A stretch of DNA of 64,000 bases, from contig JBBELK010000319.1 of the NCBI GenBank assembly GCA_037783545.1, forward strand, positions 1-64,000, given 5' to 3'. Shown in pieces: positions 47,101-53,925 of this stretch (its first letter is position 1; every line of letters begins with the position of its first letter). The position numbers and the translations under genes were made by a program. The DNA comes from Henricia sp. BOLD:AAB3569. Its lineage: Eukaryota; Echinodermata; Asteroidea; Spinulosida; Echinasteridae. Under the pieces are notes generated by a model. It made no database searches, was not told the DNA's origin, and saw nothing but the letters and a program-made list of their open reading frames with translations.

Positions 47101-50100
47101 AGCGTGTGAGGCATAGCAACAATATCCAAGGGGGCGGAGTTAACTGGGCAAACTCGGAACTATGCATTCTCTAATAAAAAGTGTGCTAAGGGGCCATTCT
47201 AAAAAATTCAATGCTAACAAATTTAATTTTTAAAAATATTTTTATTTAATATGCAGCGAAAATGTTATCCTGCTCCTCATATGGCAATACACACGCCGCA
47301 CGAACTGATCCGACCCACACACATGACATGCAAACATATCTCATACGATGTACACACATAAAAAAGGCCACCGCTCACATGTGCATGCTGTTTATGAATA
47401 CTAGACTTCACACCAGTCTCTCTACTATTCAAATTATATTGCACACATAGCTAATCATCATCATTAATTTATTTGCTACACATATGCGTACACATACAGC
47501 AGAATTATTGTGGTCATCGTGCTTTAAAAAAAGTAAAGATCCAAACAGTACAAAATATTGCACATTGAATTACACCATAAGAACATTGAATATTACATAT
47601 AATTCCTACAAAACAGTTACGAGATATCACAAAACAAGTTACGACTACTAAGGATTTGCACGCTCACTGGGCCAGGTCGCTAGAGATTGCTCGCACAGTT
47701 GCAGGAACACAACTTTTCCTTTGACGTTTAGAATGCACAGCTAGGGATCTATAGCGCCTACCAGACGGTAACAGTTGAAATAGGTGGTACCCAGGGTGAG
47801 ACTCGTCTGAAATAATACTCCGAGCTCGCTTAAGAACCCTTGTCTCATAAATGGACTGAATAGCCGGCAAATCGAGACCAATGCCGTCTTAACAACCCGA
47901 TTCATAATGCAGAGTGTGCAGTGCAAAGAAAATAATGATTACAAAAACGAAATTTTCCGGTCGTTATCCGGCCTAGACAAGAGGCTTTGCTGGATTTTTT
48001 TCCACAGTTTAAAAAAGCCCGAATTCCGGCTACAGCCGGAAGACTGGCATCCCTGTTTTATGGATGACGACGCAGGGACTGCTGGAGTGAATTTTGGCAA
48101 GGTCTCGATTACATCACAAAGTAAAATGTGCACCTCATTTAATTTGACCCACCTTTTCAAAGAGCGCTTCGTACATTTTGGCATATTTACACTCCAACTG
48201 GTGAACCTCTTCATAGAATTTTGCCTCCATCTGTGTGTACTTCACCTGGTAGTTCTTCAATGCTTTCACTCGTCTTTTGACAACTTTGGGAAAACTTATA
48301 CAGGGGGAACAAATTAAAAAGATTTATTAAAGATAATAATAATAACAGGTTCTTATATAGCGCCATTCCATAGATCATGGCCCTCAGGCAACAAACTCAA
48401 GCAGTGGGAAATAGTTGAGATTTGAAATGTTTCTTGAACGAAGAGGCAGTGACCTGTGTCCTAATGTCAAATGGTAGAGTGTTCCAGATTTTGGGTGTGG
48501 CGATGGTGAAGGATTTATCAGTGATGTTGTTTCTGGATCGTGGTTCAGATAGTAGCATGTTATCCCTACAGGACCGAAGCCCTGCAGCCGATTTCACGAA
48601 ACACTGCGCAACTTGCGCCATGGCGTAAGACTTGCGCCATAACTTTATGGCGTAGCTGCGCAATAAACCCAAGATCGATTTCACGAAACTCTCCTTAGCT
48701 GCGCAACGTTTATTTTCTCACTTCAGCACTTGTAACTTCTAGGACGAGGCTAATTTCTAGTTTATCAACGACTATTGGATGTTTGCGTTTGATAAAATAG
48801 TCATACATAAAACATACGTCGTTGTTTTTCACAAATGTTGCACTGTCATCATGGCTGCCGTCGCTCGGTCATCATGCGTCGCGTCGAAGATTTCACTGAT
48901 AAAGGCCGTTTTCTACTAACGGAAGGCTGGGGTTCAGTTCGTTGACGATACGGTAAATAAGCACGTGTAGCTAGCTGCATTATCGCCACTTTTCACTGTC
49001 CTACGACACATTTTTCCAACTTACGCCACCAAAAACCATTGCGCAAGTTACGCCACATTTTATGGCGTAAGTGGGCGTGTTGCGCCATATCCAAACGTGG
49101 CGCAACTTTCGTGAAACGCGCCGCAACTTATTGCGCAAGTTGCGCAATAGTTTATGGCGTAAGTGGACTTGCGCAATTGCGTAAAGTTTCGTGAAATCAG
49201 CTGCAGGACGGCTTGGTACACGGAGCTGTATACAGCGAAGGAGGTACTCGGGAGCAATTTGGTGAAGGCATTTGAAGACAGAGGGCAATCTTAAATTGGA
49301 TTCCGTGTCGGATGGGAAGCCAGTGAAGTTTGGCAAGTAAAAGCGGAACCGATTCACGCTTACTAACACCAAGTAAGAGTCGAGCTGCACGGTTCTGTAG
49401 TCGAGGTTACATTCTGTAATTCCGAAGAGCAAGGAATTCCCATAATCTACAATGTAGTCGGGATAAGACGAGAGCCCGAATTGCATGGTGACAAGCATTG
49501 AACGTGAGGTATCGACGGATTCGTGAAATGTTACAAAGTTGAAAATGAATACTGCGATTAAGGTTGAGAACATGTGATGACATCGACATCGAAGATTGAT
49601 TAAAAAGATTTATTTTAAAAACCTGGACATATTTTTGGCCTGAAGTGCATCTTACAAAGCATCGACTATTCAAGCTGTGGCTTGTTCATGCAGCGTGTAG
49701 GACTCAATTATACAAAGCATTCAGAGAACTCTTGCACTGTGCAGTTTATGGGTCTTTCTATAAATTAGGGGTCCAATGTTGGTGTCCCCCGTTACATTCT
49801 ACATATTGTTTTTGTAAATTGACACATTCTTTAAATACTTTCCATCTCAAAGAGTGAGTACATAAAGTACAATTAATAGGAAATGGTTTAAAAGCAATTT
49901 TAATGATTTTTGTACGAAAAACAACACATATCAGGTGTAACGGGGGACACCAAATGTCACACTTTTGGACCCCTAATTTATAGAAAGACCCTTATGGTTC
50001 AGAAAGTCTGCTGAGACAGACGAAAAGAGATTTGACAGGCAACCAGTCAAGATGGCGCGTTGCACGCACCGCACCAAACACGGGAAGTCATACAAACACG

Positions 50101-53100
50101 GCCAAACACGGGAAGTCATACTGGGCAAGTTTAGGCAATGCGCAAAAACTGCTGTATAAAAATGGCATTTTTCTCAGGGTTGCCGATGTCTAAAATACAA
50201 AGTATGATGTTTTGTCGATAAAATAAAGTATTTACTTTAAAAATTCGTTCAGATAACAAAAAATCAAATTTGCTGAGAACCGCTCTTATCTTTAAGACAT
50301 ACTGCATCCAAACAAACAGCAATTTTTGCTGCTCTAAACTTGTCTCTGAATAATAAACGTTAAGCAGCAAATACGGTACATGTATAGTTACCGTCTCTGT
50401 GAAATAGCTAGCCTTTTGGCAGGGCCTTATGGCTTTGGGGTTATTTTGTTTGGTAATTAAAATGTAAGACAATTGAGCGTAGTATACCAAGGCTGTGCAA
50501 ACGTTATGCCTTCTGTTTTGCCATAAGGCCTTTTCCGAACTGGCTACTGCTACATTATTCATTACATGCAAGCAGTTGACCCGAACTTGCAACGTCACAA
50601 CAACATTACCCACGCCCCACTCGACACGTAAAGATTTTGAAAACAAATCGAAAACAAACTGTCAACTGAGCCAATAAGCGCTAGGAACCCTTTTTGCACG
50701 CGAAGGTGTGATACAAGTCAAATTGTGATACAAGGAAAATCCGACCAATCACATTGCCTGCGGCATTGTGGACTGGTTCATTATCAATGTAGGTACGGCA
50801 CTTACATTTACTTCGAAAATACCCCATTGAACTCCCTGTAAATGTGTTTAAATTTGACAAATTGTTTCATTCAAGTTTTATACGGAACGAATATAATTTC
50901 CATTTGATTTGATTACTCTGCCGTTTAATTTGCGCAGTTAATTCAAAAGCGTAAGCATACCTCCCTTGTTTGTAGGAGCTCACGACGTAATTTGCACAGG
51001 GTGACCTGCATGTGACTGGCCGATTTCTGCTATCGAATTCGGTAGCGATTATAAAGAAAAACATAAGAATTGCCATGTTTGGCAAAATCTTGTTTGGTTC
51101 AGGCCAAACAAAATAAATGGTGCGTTTACGGTAACGGCCTAAAATAAATCGAGGTAGGTGTAGGTAGGAAAATAATTTTATTTTGTCATTTTTTTTTTAC
51201 ATTTTAGTTCATGCATTTGCGTGTTGTTTTGCAATGTTTGAAACTCACTATTAACACTATTAACCATGTTCATGTACAAGTGCAGAAAATGTTGGAAATT
51301 ATTGCAAATAGTGCTCATTTAAAATTATCAACTTGAAAATTGGCAATAAAAAGTTTGAGGTCGGCAATTTGACCTCAAATTCCAGGTAGGTCAGGTTACC
51401 GTAAACACACCATTTATTTTGTTTGGCCTCATCTGTTTGGTTACAGCACTATTGCTTACCTTTCAATGTATCCACTACGTTGTCCAACTAAATTATCCAA
51501 CTGGTCTTGAAGAGCAGCTAGTACCTTAGGGTTCTGCAGGGCTTGAGTCTTGAGCTCCACTGTAAGAGTTATAAATTAGGGGTTAAAAGTAAGTTTGGCC
51601 AATCTTAAACACACGTTTAAAGCCAGCTAGGGGTCCTGGGCACTGATAATGCCCGAGCCGCCAGGCGAGGGCATTATCAGTGCCCAGCAGCCGATTTCAC
51701 GAAAGAGTGCGCAGCTTGCGCAACTTTTGCAAAATGGCGCAAGCCCCATAGTTTGCGTGTAATTTTCACAGAAGCCTACGCAATAAAATGTTGCGCAAGG
51801 AGACTTACGCAGTGCATAAGGTTTCGTGAAATCGGCTGCAGGACCCCTAGCTGGTTTTAAACGGGTTGTTTAAGATTGGCCAAACCTACTTTTAATCCCA
51901 TTCATAAATACCTTTTCGTGTAAATCGGTAAAATTCACAAAATGAGCTCGTCGTTTTGCCATGTTTTGCATTCACTTTCCTATGCCTACAGTCTAGTGTC
52001 AACACGGCGTTCGTACAACTGCGAGCTGTGCGTGATGTTGTTTTTGTTCGATTGCGCGCGTTACGAGTAACGCAGGCGTGTTGCTCGCGCACACACACGA
52101 CTGGATATAAGTGCACAATTTGCTTTCAGGCGCGTGCAGTTTCTTTGTACATGTGCGTGTTCCATATACGCGCTGACTAGGGCACAAACGCGGGACAGCC
52201 AGCCGGGCATTATCACTATTCTTTATCGCTAATTTAAGACTGCCCACGTGACGTGCTCTCAGCCAATAGGGATGCGTAAACTGTCCAAGGTATTTATGAA
52301 TGAAATTTAAAACATTTTTAGGGAGCGAGACCAGATTTTTCATTCTAACCTAACAATCATATAAAATGCCGTACCTCCCAGAAATACTGAAAAAAACATG
52401 AAATATGCAATCCTCAATTTGGATACATGTGAAAGCAAAACCGTTCGTGTAATCACATGAATTACTGCACTTCTTTATGTAACCACATACATTAGGTTAT
52501 TGAACTTCGGGGAATTTTTGATGATATCCCTAGAAATATATGGGTCATTCCATAAATATGGGGGCCAAAGTGTGACAATTTGATGCATTTGTAAAAATGG
52601 CCTTTTCAAGTTACCAAAATATTTTGAAGAAATTTCCGTGCAATTTCTGAATAGTGTAGGATATTTAAAACAATTTCCAAACATGTCTTGGTGTCATAGT
52701 TTTGATAATATTCAAGAAAATTATTAACGACGTAAGTGTGGACACCAAGTCATTTTTAATTCTTACGATTACATGTACATTTCGACCAGGTTCTTTCTGG
52801 AAAAGGTAGCTTCTGGTTTTACCCACCTGTAGAACCTGTACCTTATAAATTCAAATTATATTATGAGCGAAATTTCAATAATTCTTCAATATAAATTTTA
52901 AAATGTCACACTTGCATTTAGAAGATCGCACCAGTTTATTGAATCGTTCTTGTCATGTTTTGGGTATTATTAACAGGCAAAGGTGTTGTTCGATTTACGA
53001 GGCCATATATTGTTCATATGCTGTTCAAAGATAACCGTTTTCTGAATGTATAAAAATCAACTCCGGAAGTGTCACGACGTAAAGGGAGACACTGGGTCCC

Positions 53101-53604
53101 GTATTTATGGAATGACCCATTATACGGAATGAGGGTGCAAAATTTCAGTATGGTATTGAGAAAAATATGATACATGATATGGTATCAATCTCAACATCCA
53201 TAGGGAAAATTTGGGCTTCAAAAATGTGATTTTGTCACACTCCTTTAAGGCGTTATCCATAAAACTTTTGGATATTAGGTTTTGAAACAAATGATCTGGC
53301 CTGATGCCAGAGAAACTACACATAGTAGCATGAAAATCTGTGTACATGCATGACATGTATAAAAACGCACTTTTTCCCCCGCAGCAAAATTCAGTTGGAG
53401 GCGCACCTTCTACATGTACCGGTACACGTAAACAGAAATTGGCCTCTGTCGGCATGGCCGTTAGTCTAATCACTGGGCAGCCCTATTGTATAAAGGCTTC
53501 TGATGATCACATGACTTACTGGTAGCTTTTTCGACTCCATCCACATCAGCTGTATCCCCCTGAGCTCCAGCATCAATGGTCACCACAGTATCATTGATAT
53601 CCAT
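25367..53604 (-). CDS. nap1l1: Nucleosome assembly protein 1-like histone chaperone (whole coding span, 11 exons)
   Basis: NAP1-family proteins bind H2A-H2B, shuttle them into the nucleus and help assemble nucleosomes. Coding exons, in order: 53604-53520, 51559-51460, 48294-48153, 46709-46599, 45447-45402, 42437-42295, 38381-38242, 35717-35549, 33698-33582, 32658-32635, 25459-25397 (or to 25367). Every border has AG/GT and the phases agree, giving 380 codons. Visible landmarks: an early dimer helix (about 30-109), GIPDFW (166-171), the YQMRSEPDESDPF block, CTIDWKKGKNVT (257-268), a basic KKKQKHKGKG (273-282) that may act in nuclear import, NDSFFNFFSPP, FEIGHFIRERIIPRAVLYFT, and an acidic tail. 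The length is close to the usual 390 residues. It may correspond to vertebrate NAP1L1 or NAP1L4; these cannot be separated here. The 3' end is uncertain. Confidence 0.95.
25397..25459 (-). CDS. nap1l1: NAP1 coding exon 11, acidic tail
   Basis: Acceptor TGTTGCAG. Residues 360-380 read DAEGEEGDEEDENDPEYDPS then K, the usual acidic NAP1 end. AAG|GTCAGT at 25397 is a usable donor to an unseen last exon. Without splicing the frame adds VSSSQSVNM and stops at 25367, with AATAAA shortly after. Confidence 0.85.
25650..25881 (-). mobile_element. tRNA-derived SINE, second copy
   Basis: Same family as 23405-23767: CCAGAGACACCGGGGAATC, GTGCCTTGCTCAAGGGCACA and a tRNA-like head with box A TGGCCGGGTGG. 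Box B has decayed to GGTTCAATACC. It lies in the last NAP1 intron. Confidence 0.75.
26047..27265. mobile_element. GGTCATTCC foldback element, 1.2 kb
   Basis: Ends GGTCATTCCATATGAATTCA and TGAGTTCATGTGGAATGACC. The arms carry TTCTTGTGGGGGTACCCCTA and the complementary TAGAGGTACCCTCACAAGAA. The flanks TCAAAG and CCAAAT share CAAA. Confidence 0.7.
27428..28179. mobile_element. Long-TIR element with TAGCCTTG ends
   Basis: About 120 bp inverted ends (TAGCCTTGACCAAGTCTATG; GGCTGGTTACCTGAATATCT) enclose sequence also found inverted in 16503-17718. No transposase was found. Confidence 0.7.
28320..28422 (+). pseudogene. Tc1-like transposase N-terminal remnant
   Basis: The frame reads NQREQATGRLHAGQRPQMIV, then NVFNCTVRTIYSI and a stop. 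The R..A.G.L.AG......V...F..S..TI pattern is the first helix-turn-helix of Tc1-type transposases. The rest is missing. Confidence 0.6.
28942..29387. mobile_element. GGCAATTCC element, GGTCATTCC group
   Basis: Starts GGCAATTCCCAAAATTAGGG and ends CCCTAATTTTGGGAATTACC. TACTAG and CACTAG flank it. It carries GGTGTCCCAGTTAC at the left and GTCACACTTTTGGACCCC at the right. An inverted copy is at 42687-43129. Confidence 0.8.
29496..29600 (+). pseudogene. Tc1-like transposase N-terminal remnant, frameshifted
   Basis: Reads MAKGPRLSKEKGK, then after a one-frame shift VITLRNEGQSYRQIAN. This is the start of a Tc1 transposase: basic leader, then the G.S.R.IA helix-turn-helix. The frameshift and stops make it dead. 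Confidence 0.75.
29951..32341. mobile_element. Long-TIR element with about 390 bp arms
   Basis: Ends AGACCGGCAGCCCAGAGGGT and its complement, with ATATT on each side. The arms at 29955-30365 and 31985-32341 are nearly identical inverted copies. The core is unique and carries a degenerate segment twice (ATTTGACGCGCGTTGCTTGA-like, 31010-31200). No transposase was seen. Confidence 0.75.
32635..32658 (-). CDS. nap1l1: NAP1 coding exon 10, 24 bp microexon
   Basis: Acceptor TATTCCAG, donor GAT|GTAAGT. It encodes YEEEGEED (residues 352-359), in phase 0 at both ends, so skipping would keep the frame. The TTAA of a large transposon (28550-32627) lies one base beyond the donor hexamer. Confidence 0.85.
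33007..33451. mobile_element. ACGT-rich palindromic element
   Basis: Ends AAGACCCAGAGGGGACATTT and AAATGTCCCCTCTGGGTCTT. The centre (33050-33400) is more than ten copies of TACGTACGTGATAATAAT in both orientations. It lies in the intron after exon 9. Confidence 0.8.
33582..33698 (-). CDS. nap1l1: NAP1 coding exon 9
   Basis: Acceptor GCTTTAG, donor GAG|GTAAGC. Residues 313-351 include LLSADFEIGHFIRERIIPRA and VLYFTGEAIEDDE, the conserved close of the NAP domain before the acidic tail. Confidence 0.95.
34365..34515. repeat. TTCGCCC repeat array
   Basis: Phrases CGCCCCAAAACCACTTCG and CGCCCAAATGCCACTTCG in tandem, followed by the complement GGGCGAAGTGGTTTTGGGGC. The same array is in 55128-55315. 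Confidence 0.75.
34617..35137. mobile_element. Palindromic insertion inside the nested TTAA element
   Basis: 34620-34770 is a strong hairpin around CACCCTCGGCTTTGCCTCGG. An outer inverted pair is TTGTTATATCCCGTCTCATG and CAAGACGGGGTATAACAA. The sister copy at 55411 lacks this block. Confidence 0.7.
35164..35370. mobile_element. TTTTCGCG-rich short element, copy 1
   Basis: Ends CTGTAAAAGCCAATGTTTTC and ATATTTCAGCTTTTACAG, with TATA on both sides. ATTTTCGCG or its complement occurs about seven times inside. The inverted copy is 62180-62400. Confidence 0.8.
35549..35717 (-). CDS. nap1l1: NAP1 coding exon 8
   Basis: Acceptor CTTGCAG, donor GTG|GTGAGT. Residues 256-312 include CTIDWKKGKNVTMK, the basic KKKQKHKGKG that may serve in nuclear import, MVTKTVQNDSFFNFFSPP and an acidic end. 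Confidence 0.95.
36094..36282 (+). CDS. KIAA1958/QRICH1-like (Crypton-derived) N-terminal domain, fragment
   Basis: An ATG in good context (AAAATGG) opens 62 codons: MATAQPRFATIEDDEYDNIL, then SGATRRSTTKAVNILKLYLR, then EKELSEDFEDLSKIEQQV and a stop. The pattern RF..I.(D/E)(D/E)....L......T(R/K)......A.....YL.EK recalls the N-terminal domain of KIAA1958/ZMYM/QRICH1-type proteins, which descend from Crypton tyrosine recombinases. I infer this by eye. No good donor precedes the stop and the recombinase part is missing, so it may be a gene relic, or a first exon interrupted by decay. It lies on the strand opposite NAP1, in intron 7. Confidence 0.45.
   Translation: MATAQPRFATIEDDEYDNILQNRESGATRRSTTKAVNILKLYLREKELSEDFEDLSKIEQQV
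36427..36531. mobile_element. 105 bp palindrome
   Basis: GGGTGATATGAGAATATACC and GGTATATTCTCATATCACCC face each other, with GGATGTCTTT and AAAGCCATCC outside. Confidence 0.7.
36990..37611 (+). repeat. Two-unit tandem repeat, about 300 bp
   Basis: Both units carry TTTCTCTATTTTATCCAAT, TTAGGGCGAC, TCGAGAACCATTTTTATTAG, TTGGTGTCCAATCGATGTCT and AGTCTTACCGG. Inside each, AACCATTTTT-like words repeat on a shorter scale. Confidence 0.85.
37612..38160. mobile_element. Repeat element pair, copy 1
   Basis: Inverted copy of 51576-52303. It has GTGACGTGCTCTCAGCCAAT-like sequence and a strong right-hand hairpin (CCAGCTAGGGGTCCTGGGCA and complement). The 111-codon frame here recurs in the other copy but resembles no protein I know. 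Confidence 0.75.
38162..38197 (+). repeat. (ATT)n microsatellite
   Basis: About 12 ATT units next to the 37612-38160 element. Confidence 0.95.
38242..38381 (-). CDS. nap1l1: NAP1 coding exon 7
   Basis: Acceptor CTTTCCAG, donor GG|GTGAGC. Residues 210-255 read GFTLEFHFSANDFFSNPVLT, then KSYQMRSEPDESDPFSFEGP. This is the beta-hairpin region of the histone-binding earmuff domain. Confidence 0.95.
38490..38727 (+). mobile_element. CR1/L2-type 3' end or related SINE
   Basis: CCTGGGCAAGCCACTTAATC, then GCGCCTTGAGCACCCTGCAT and GTGCGCTATACAAATCTAAT with an (ATC)n tail. The GCGCTATA(C/T)AAAT..(microsatellite) ending is characteristic of CR1/L2 LINE tails and SINEs that copy them. No coding part. 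Confidence 0.7.
39055..39125 (-). pseudogene. tRNA-like sequence, probably a SINE head
   Basis: The minus strand has box A TAGCTCAATTGG, a TCTGC/GCAGA anticodon stem and box B GGTTCGAATCC. The acceptor ends do not pair, the T stem is weak and position 33 is C rather than T, so it is not a working tRNA. Confidence 0.6.
39126..40704. mobile_element. PIF/Harbinger-like element with TAA duplication
   Basis: Ends AGCCTAGCGTACATCGACAA and GTCTATGTACATGTATGCTA..GGCT, with TAA on both sides. GCAACTGATCAGTTGC palindromes lie near each end. A TAA/TTA 3 bp duplication is typical of PIF/Harbinger; the assignment is inferred. A foldback is nested at 39540-40070. Confidence 0.65.
39540..40070. mobile_element. 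Foldback with about 230 bp arms
   Basis: The arms share TTGGAAAGCCCTGTTATTCC and its complement, TGACACATCA / TGATGTGTCA, and GTGAAATGTCACAAAATGCA / complement. It is nested in the 39126-40704 element. Confidence 0.75.
40860..41110. repeat. Interspersed repeat (GGAAGTCAGACTTGG family), partial
   Basis: Contains AAATACAAAGTATGATGTTT, GTTAAAATAAAGTAAATGCT and TTGCTGAGAACCATGGA, as at 22840-22940 and 50190-50290. Confidence 0.6.
41126..41641. mobile_element. CAGGGATGCCAG element, complete copy
   Basis: Ends CCGGGATGCCAG and CTGGCATCCCTG, with TACGTA on both sides (41120-41125, 41642-41647). It contains GGCTCTTACCTTCAGGGCCG, TGATCAATAGTCTGGTTTCG and CGGAATTCCGGCTATAGCCG. No transposase. Confidence 0.8.
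42295..42437 (-). CDS. nap1l1: NAP1 coding exon 6
   Basis: Acceptor ATTGTAG, donor ATG|GTAAGC. Residues 162-209 include GIPDFWLTIMRNVEILSDMI and DETILGHLEDVRVKF, the highly conserved start of the NAP alpha/beta earmuff domain. Confidence 0.95.
42512..43200 (+). repeat. Direct duplication flanking nested elements
   Basis: A block of about 60-80 bp (ACCATCACCGTTAGGCCTGT, CATTTTCGAATAGTTTACTA) occurs at 42512-42572 and 43138-43200. The first copy stops 28 bases into the element that is complete at 43173-43650. Between them lie a CTATAAAGAGGCCACCTGTC-type repeat (42573-42660) and the element 42687-43129. Confidence 0.7.
42687..43129. mobile_element. GGCAATTCC element, inverted copy of 28942-29387
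   Basis: Starts GGCAATTCCCAAAATTAGGG and ends CCCTAATTTTGGGAATTACC, with CAGGTG and GAGGTA flanks. Near-identical to the complement of 28942-29387. Confidence 0.8.
43173..43650. mobile_element. PIF/Harbinger-like MITE with TTA duplication
   Basis: Ends GGCCTGTGC and GCACAGCC, TTA on both sides (43170-43172, 43651-43653). The subterminal parts are rich in TTCGAATATTCG. Confidence 0.65.
43794..44346 (+). mobile_element. Tc1-type deletion derivative keeping the transposase 5' end
   Basis: Termini CTGAAACGCAAAAGAAACTT and its complement, TA on both sides. The outer parts match 13566-14120 inverted, but the middle holds the start of the transposase. It lies in NAP1 intron 5. Confidence 0.8.
44095..44260 (+). 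pseudogene. Tc1-like transposase N-terminal remnant
   Basis: The plus strand reads YREVARCLGCSHQTISAMVD, then ETLHNSADDRPRSGRSRVTN. The helix-turn-helix followed by the DRPRSGR.RVT linker is the standard start of Tc1/mariner transposases. The catalytic domain is missing. Confidence 0.8.
44578..45161. mobile_element. GGTCATTCC element, 0.58 kb
   Basis: Starts GGATCATTCCATGAAGTTGA and ends CTCAACTTCATGGAATGACC. It carries TTCCGTGTTACATCCACAAC at the left and GTCACACTTTGTTCC at the right, in the positions seen in the other family members. Confidence 0.75.
45165..46119. other. Intron sequence between exons 4 and 5 and part of a foldback
   Basis: Apart from exon 5 (45402-45447) I see no coding sequence. 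45975-46095 (CGCCAAATGGGGCCTTTTTC, GGCACTGTTGCAAGAGGATG) is an inverted relative of 56560-56670. Confidence 0.45.
45402..45447 (-). CDS. nap1l1: NAP1 coding exon 5
   Basis: A 46 bp exon with acceptor TTTTTTTCAG and donor G|GTAATG. Residues 147-161 read VDLKDKAKLDEDKEE, a charged linker of the kind seen in other NAP1 proteins. Confidence 0.88.
46120..46592. mobile_element. CAGGGATGCCAG element abutting an exon
   Basis: Starts CAGGGATGCAAGTGGCTCTT and ends AAGACTGGCATCCCTG. Same family as 41126-41641. Its last base is directly next to the GTAAGT of NAP1 exon 4. No target duplication is visible. Confidence 0.8.
46599..46709 (-). CDS. nap1l1: NAP1 coding exon 4
   Basis: Acceptor CTGTAG, donor GCT|GTAAGT. 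Residues 110-146 include AVEPTDSECEW and an acidic run SSDDEEED. The EPT..ECEW motif is typical of NAP1. A transposon (46120-46592) directly abuts the donor hexamer. Confidence 0.93.
46738..47168. mobile_element. AATGCATAGTTCCGA element, copy 3
   Basis: Same orientation as 20874-21332, about 430 bp, both ends intact. It begins 28 bases upstream of the exon 4 acceptor, on the intron side. Confidence 0.8.
47450..47935 (-). mobile_element. LINE 3' end with reverse transcriptase C-terminal remnant
   Basis: The minus strand reads AIQSIYETRVLKRARSIISD, then SHPGYHLFQLLPSGRRYRSL and then CVPATVRAI. The SHP....F.LLPSGRRYR block closes many non-LTR retrotransposon ORFs. An AATAAATTAATGATGATGAT tail ends it at 47450. 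It lies on the same strand as NAP1, in intron 3. Confidence 0.75.
47945..48056. mobile_element. CAGGGATGCCAG element, right-end fragment
   Basis: Matches the last 110 bp of 41126-41641, ending CCGGAAGACTGGCATCCCTG. Confidence 0.75.
48153..48294 (-). CDS. nap1l1: NAP1 coding exon 3
   Basis: Acceptor ATAAG, donor AAG|GTGGGT. Residues 62-109 read SFPKVVKRRVKALKNYQVKY, then TQMEAKFYEEVHQLECKYAK, then MYEALFEK. This is the most conserved part of the long NAP dimerisation helix. Confidence 0.95.
48330..49660 (-). mobile_element. LINE fragment with reverse transcriptase remnant
   Basis: In minus-strand order: SMSSHVLNLNRSIHFQLCNI, SRIRRYLTFNACHHAIRALV, VDYGNSLLFGITECNLDYRT, SVFKCLHQIAPEYL, then after an insertion SFTIATPKIWNTLPFDIRTQ. 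This is the thumb and C-terminal part of a CR1/L2/Jockey-type reverse transcriptase. The tail GGCGCTATATAAGAACC plus (TTA)n at 48330 is of CR1/L2 type. It has frameshifts and is split by 48582-49206. Confidence 0.8.
48582..49206. mobile_element. CAGCCGATTTCACGAAA element, long copy
   Basis: Ends CTGCAGCCGATTTCACGAAA and TTTCGTGAAATCAGCTGCAG. The inside is rich in TTGCGCAA/ATGGCGTAAG words in both orientations. It splits the reverse transcriptase remnant of the LINE. Confidence 0.8.
49751..49990. mobile_element. GGTCTTTC element, 240 bp, with target duplication
   Basis: Starts GGTCTTTCTATAAATTAGGG and ends CTAATTTATAGAAAGACC, flanked by TTTATG and CTTATG. It has TTGGTGTCCCCCGTTAC at the left and GTCACACTTTTGGACCCC at the right. 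Confidence 0.85.
50060..50290. repeat. Interspersed repeat (GGAAGTCAGACTTGG family)
   Basis: CAAACACGGGAAGTCATAC occurs twice, then ACAAAGTATGATGTTTTGTC and TTTGCTGAGAACCGCTC. The 171-codon minus frame from 50646 runs into this repeat and is not a recognised protein. Confidence 0.6.
50291..51101. other. No gene recognised
   Basis: Unique intron sequence of NAP1 intron 2. No repeat structure or protein signal stands out. Confidence 0.4.
51102..51428. mobile_element. MITE with GGCCAAACAAAATAAATGG ends
   Basis: Inverted ends of about 35 bp: GGCCAAACAAAATAAATGGT and ACCATTTATTTTGTTTGGCC, each followed inward by TTACGGTAAC-like sequence. It lies 32 bp from NAP1 exon 2. Confidence 0.8.
51460..51559 (-). 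CDS. nap1l1: NAP1 coding exon 2
   Basis: Acceptor CTTACAG, donor AG|GTAAGC. Residues 29-61 read MELKTQALQNPKVLAALQDQ, then LDNLVGQRSGYIE. The QNP.(V/I)LAALQ..LD.LV block is the conserved start of the NAP domain dimerisation helix. Confidence 0.93.
51576..52303. mobile_element. Repeat element pair, copy 2, with insertion
   Basis: Inverted copy of 37612-38160, lengthened by the 151 bp insertion at 51688-51838. It begins 17 bp from exon 2. Confidence 0.75.
51688..51838. mobile_element. 151 bp CAGCCGATTTCACGAAA MITE, dated by an empty site
   Basis: Starts CAGCCGATTTCACGAAAG and ends TTTCGTGAAATCGGCTG, with CAG duplicated on both sides. The other copy of the host repeat (38094-38107) has a single uninterrupted GTGCCCAGGACCCC, the empty site. 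Confidence 0.9.
52543..53117. mobile_element. GGTCATTCC element, 0.58 kb
   Basis: Starts GGTCATTCCATAAATATGGG and ends CGTATTTATGGAATGACC. The left end carries GCCAAAGTGTGACAA, the complement of the family's GTCACACTTTGG motif. It lies in NAP1 intron 1. Confidence 0.75.
53520..53604 (-). CDS. nap1l1: NAP1 coding exon 1
   Basis: Starts ATGGATATCAATGATACTG and encodes residues 1-28, MDINDTVVTIDAGAQGDTAD then VDGVEKAT, an acidic variable leader. The donor is A|GTAAGT, one base into codon 29. Upstream of the ATG is a pyrimidine-biased run ending TTGACAG, so the ATG probably lies just inside an exon whose 5' untranslated partner is further right. Confidence 0.85.
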
Positions 53605-53925
53605 GCTGTCAATGCAATGGTTAAATGACAAACATTTTTATCAATACAATGTACGAAGGGGGTTTGGGGGGTGTAGACACGATGTGCGTTACATTTGCGC
53701 GTTACATTTGAAAATAGCCTCGCTTATTATGCAAATATGATACATGTATACTGGTATCCTTTCCAAATCAAATAATTATCGCAGAAAAACATTACCTTTG
53801 TGAAGTCACAATATTTAGTTTATGAGAAATTGACATTATATTTACATTTACCGGTACATGTACTTCAAAAATTGTCCGACATGTACATTGTATATGACTG
53901 AATTGGCCATACAATATCAGCATTA

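Noticed and set aside
50131-50646. 171-codon minus-strand frame
   Set aside because: It ends in a dispersed repeat, has no motif, and lies inside NAP1 intron 2 without splice support.
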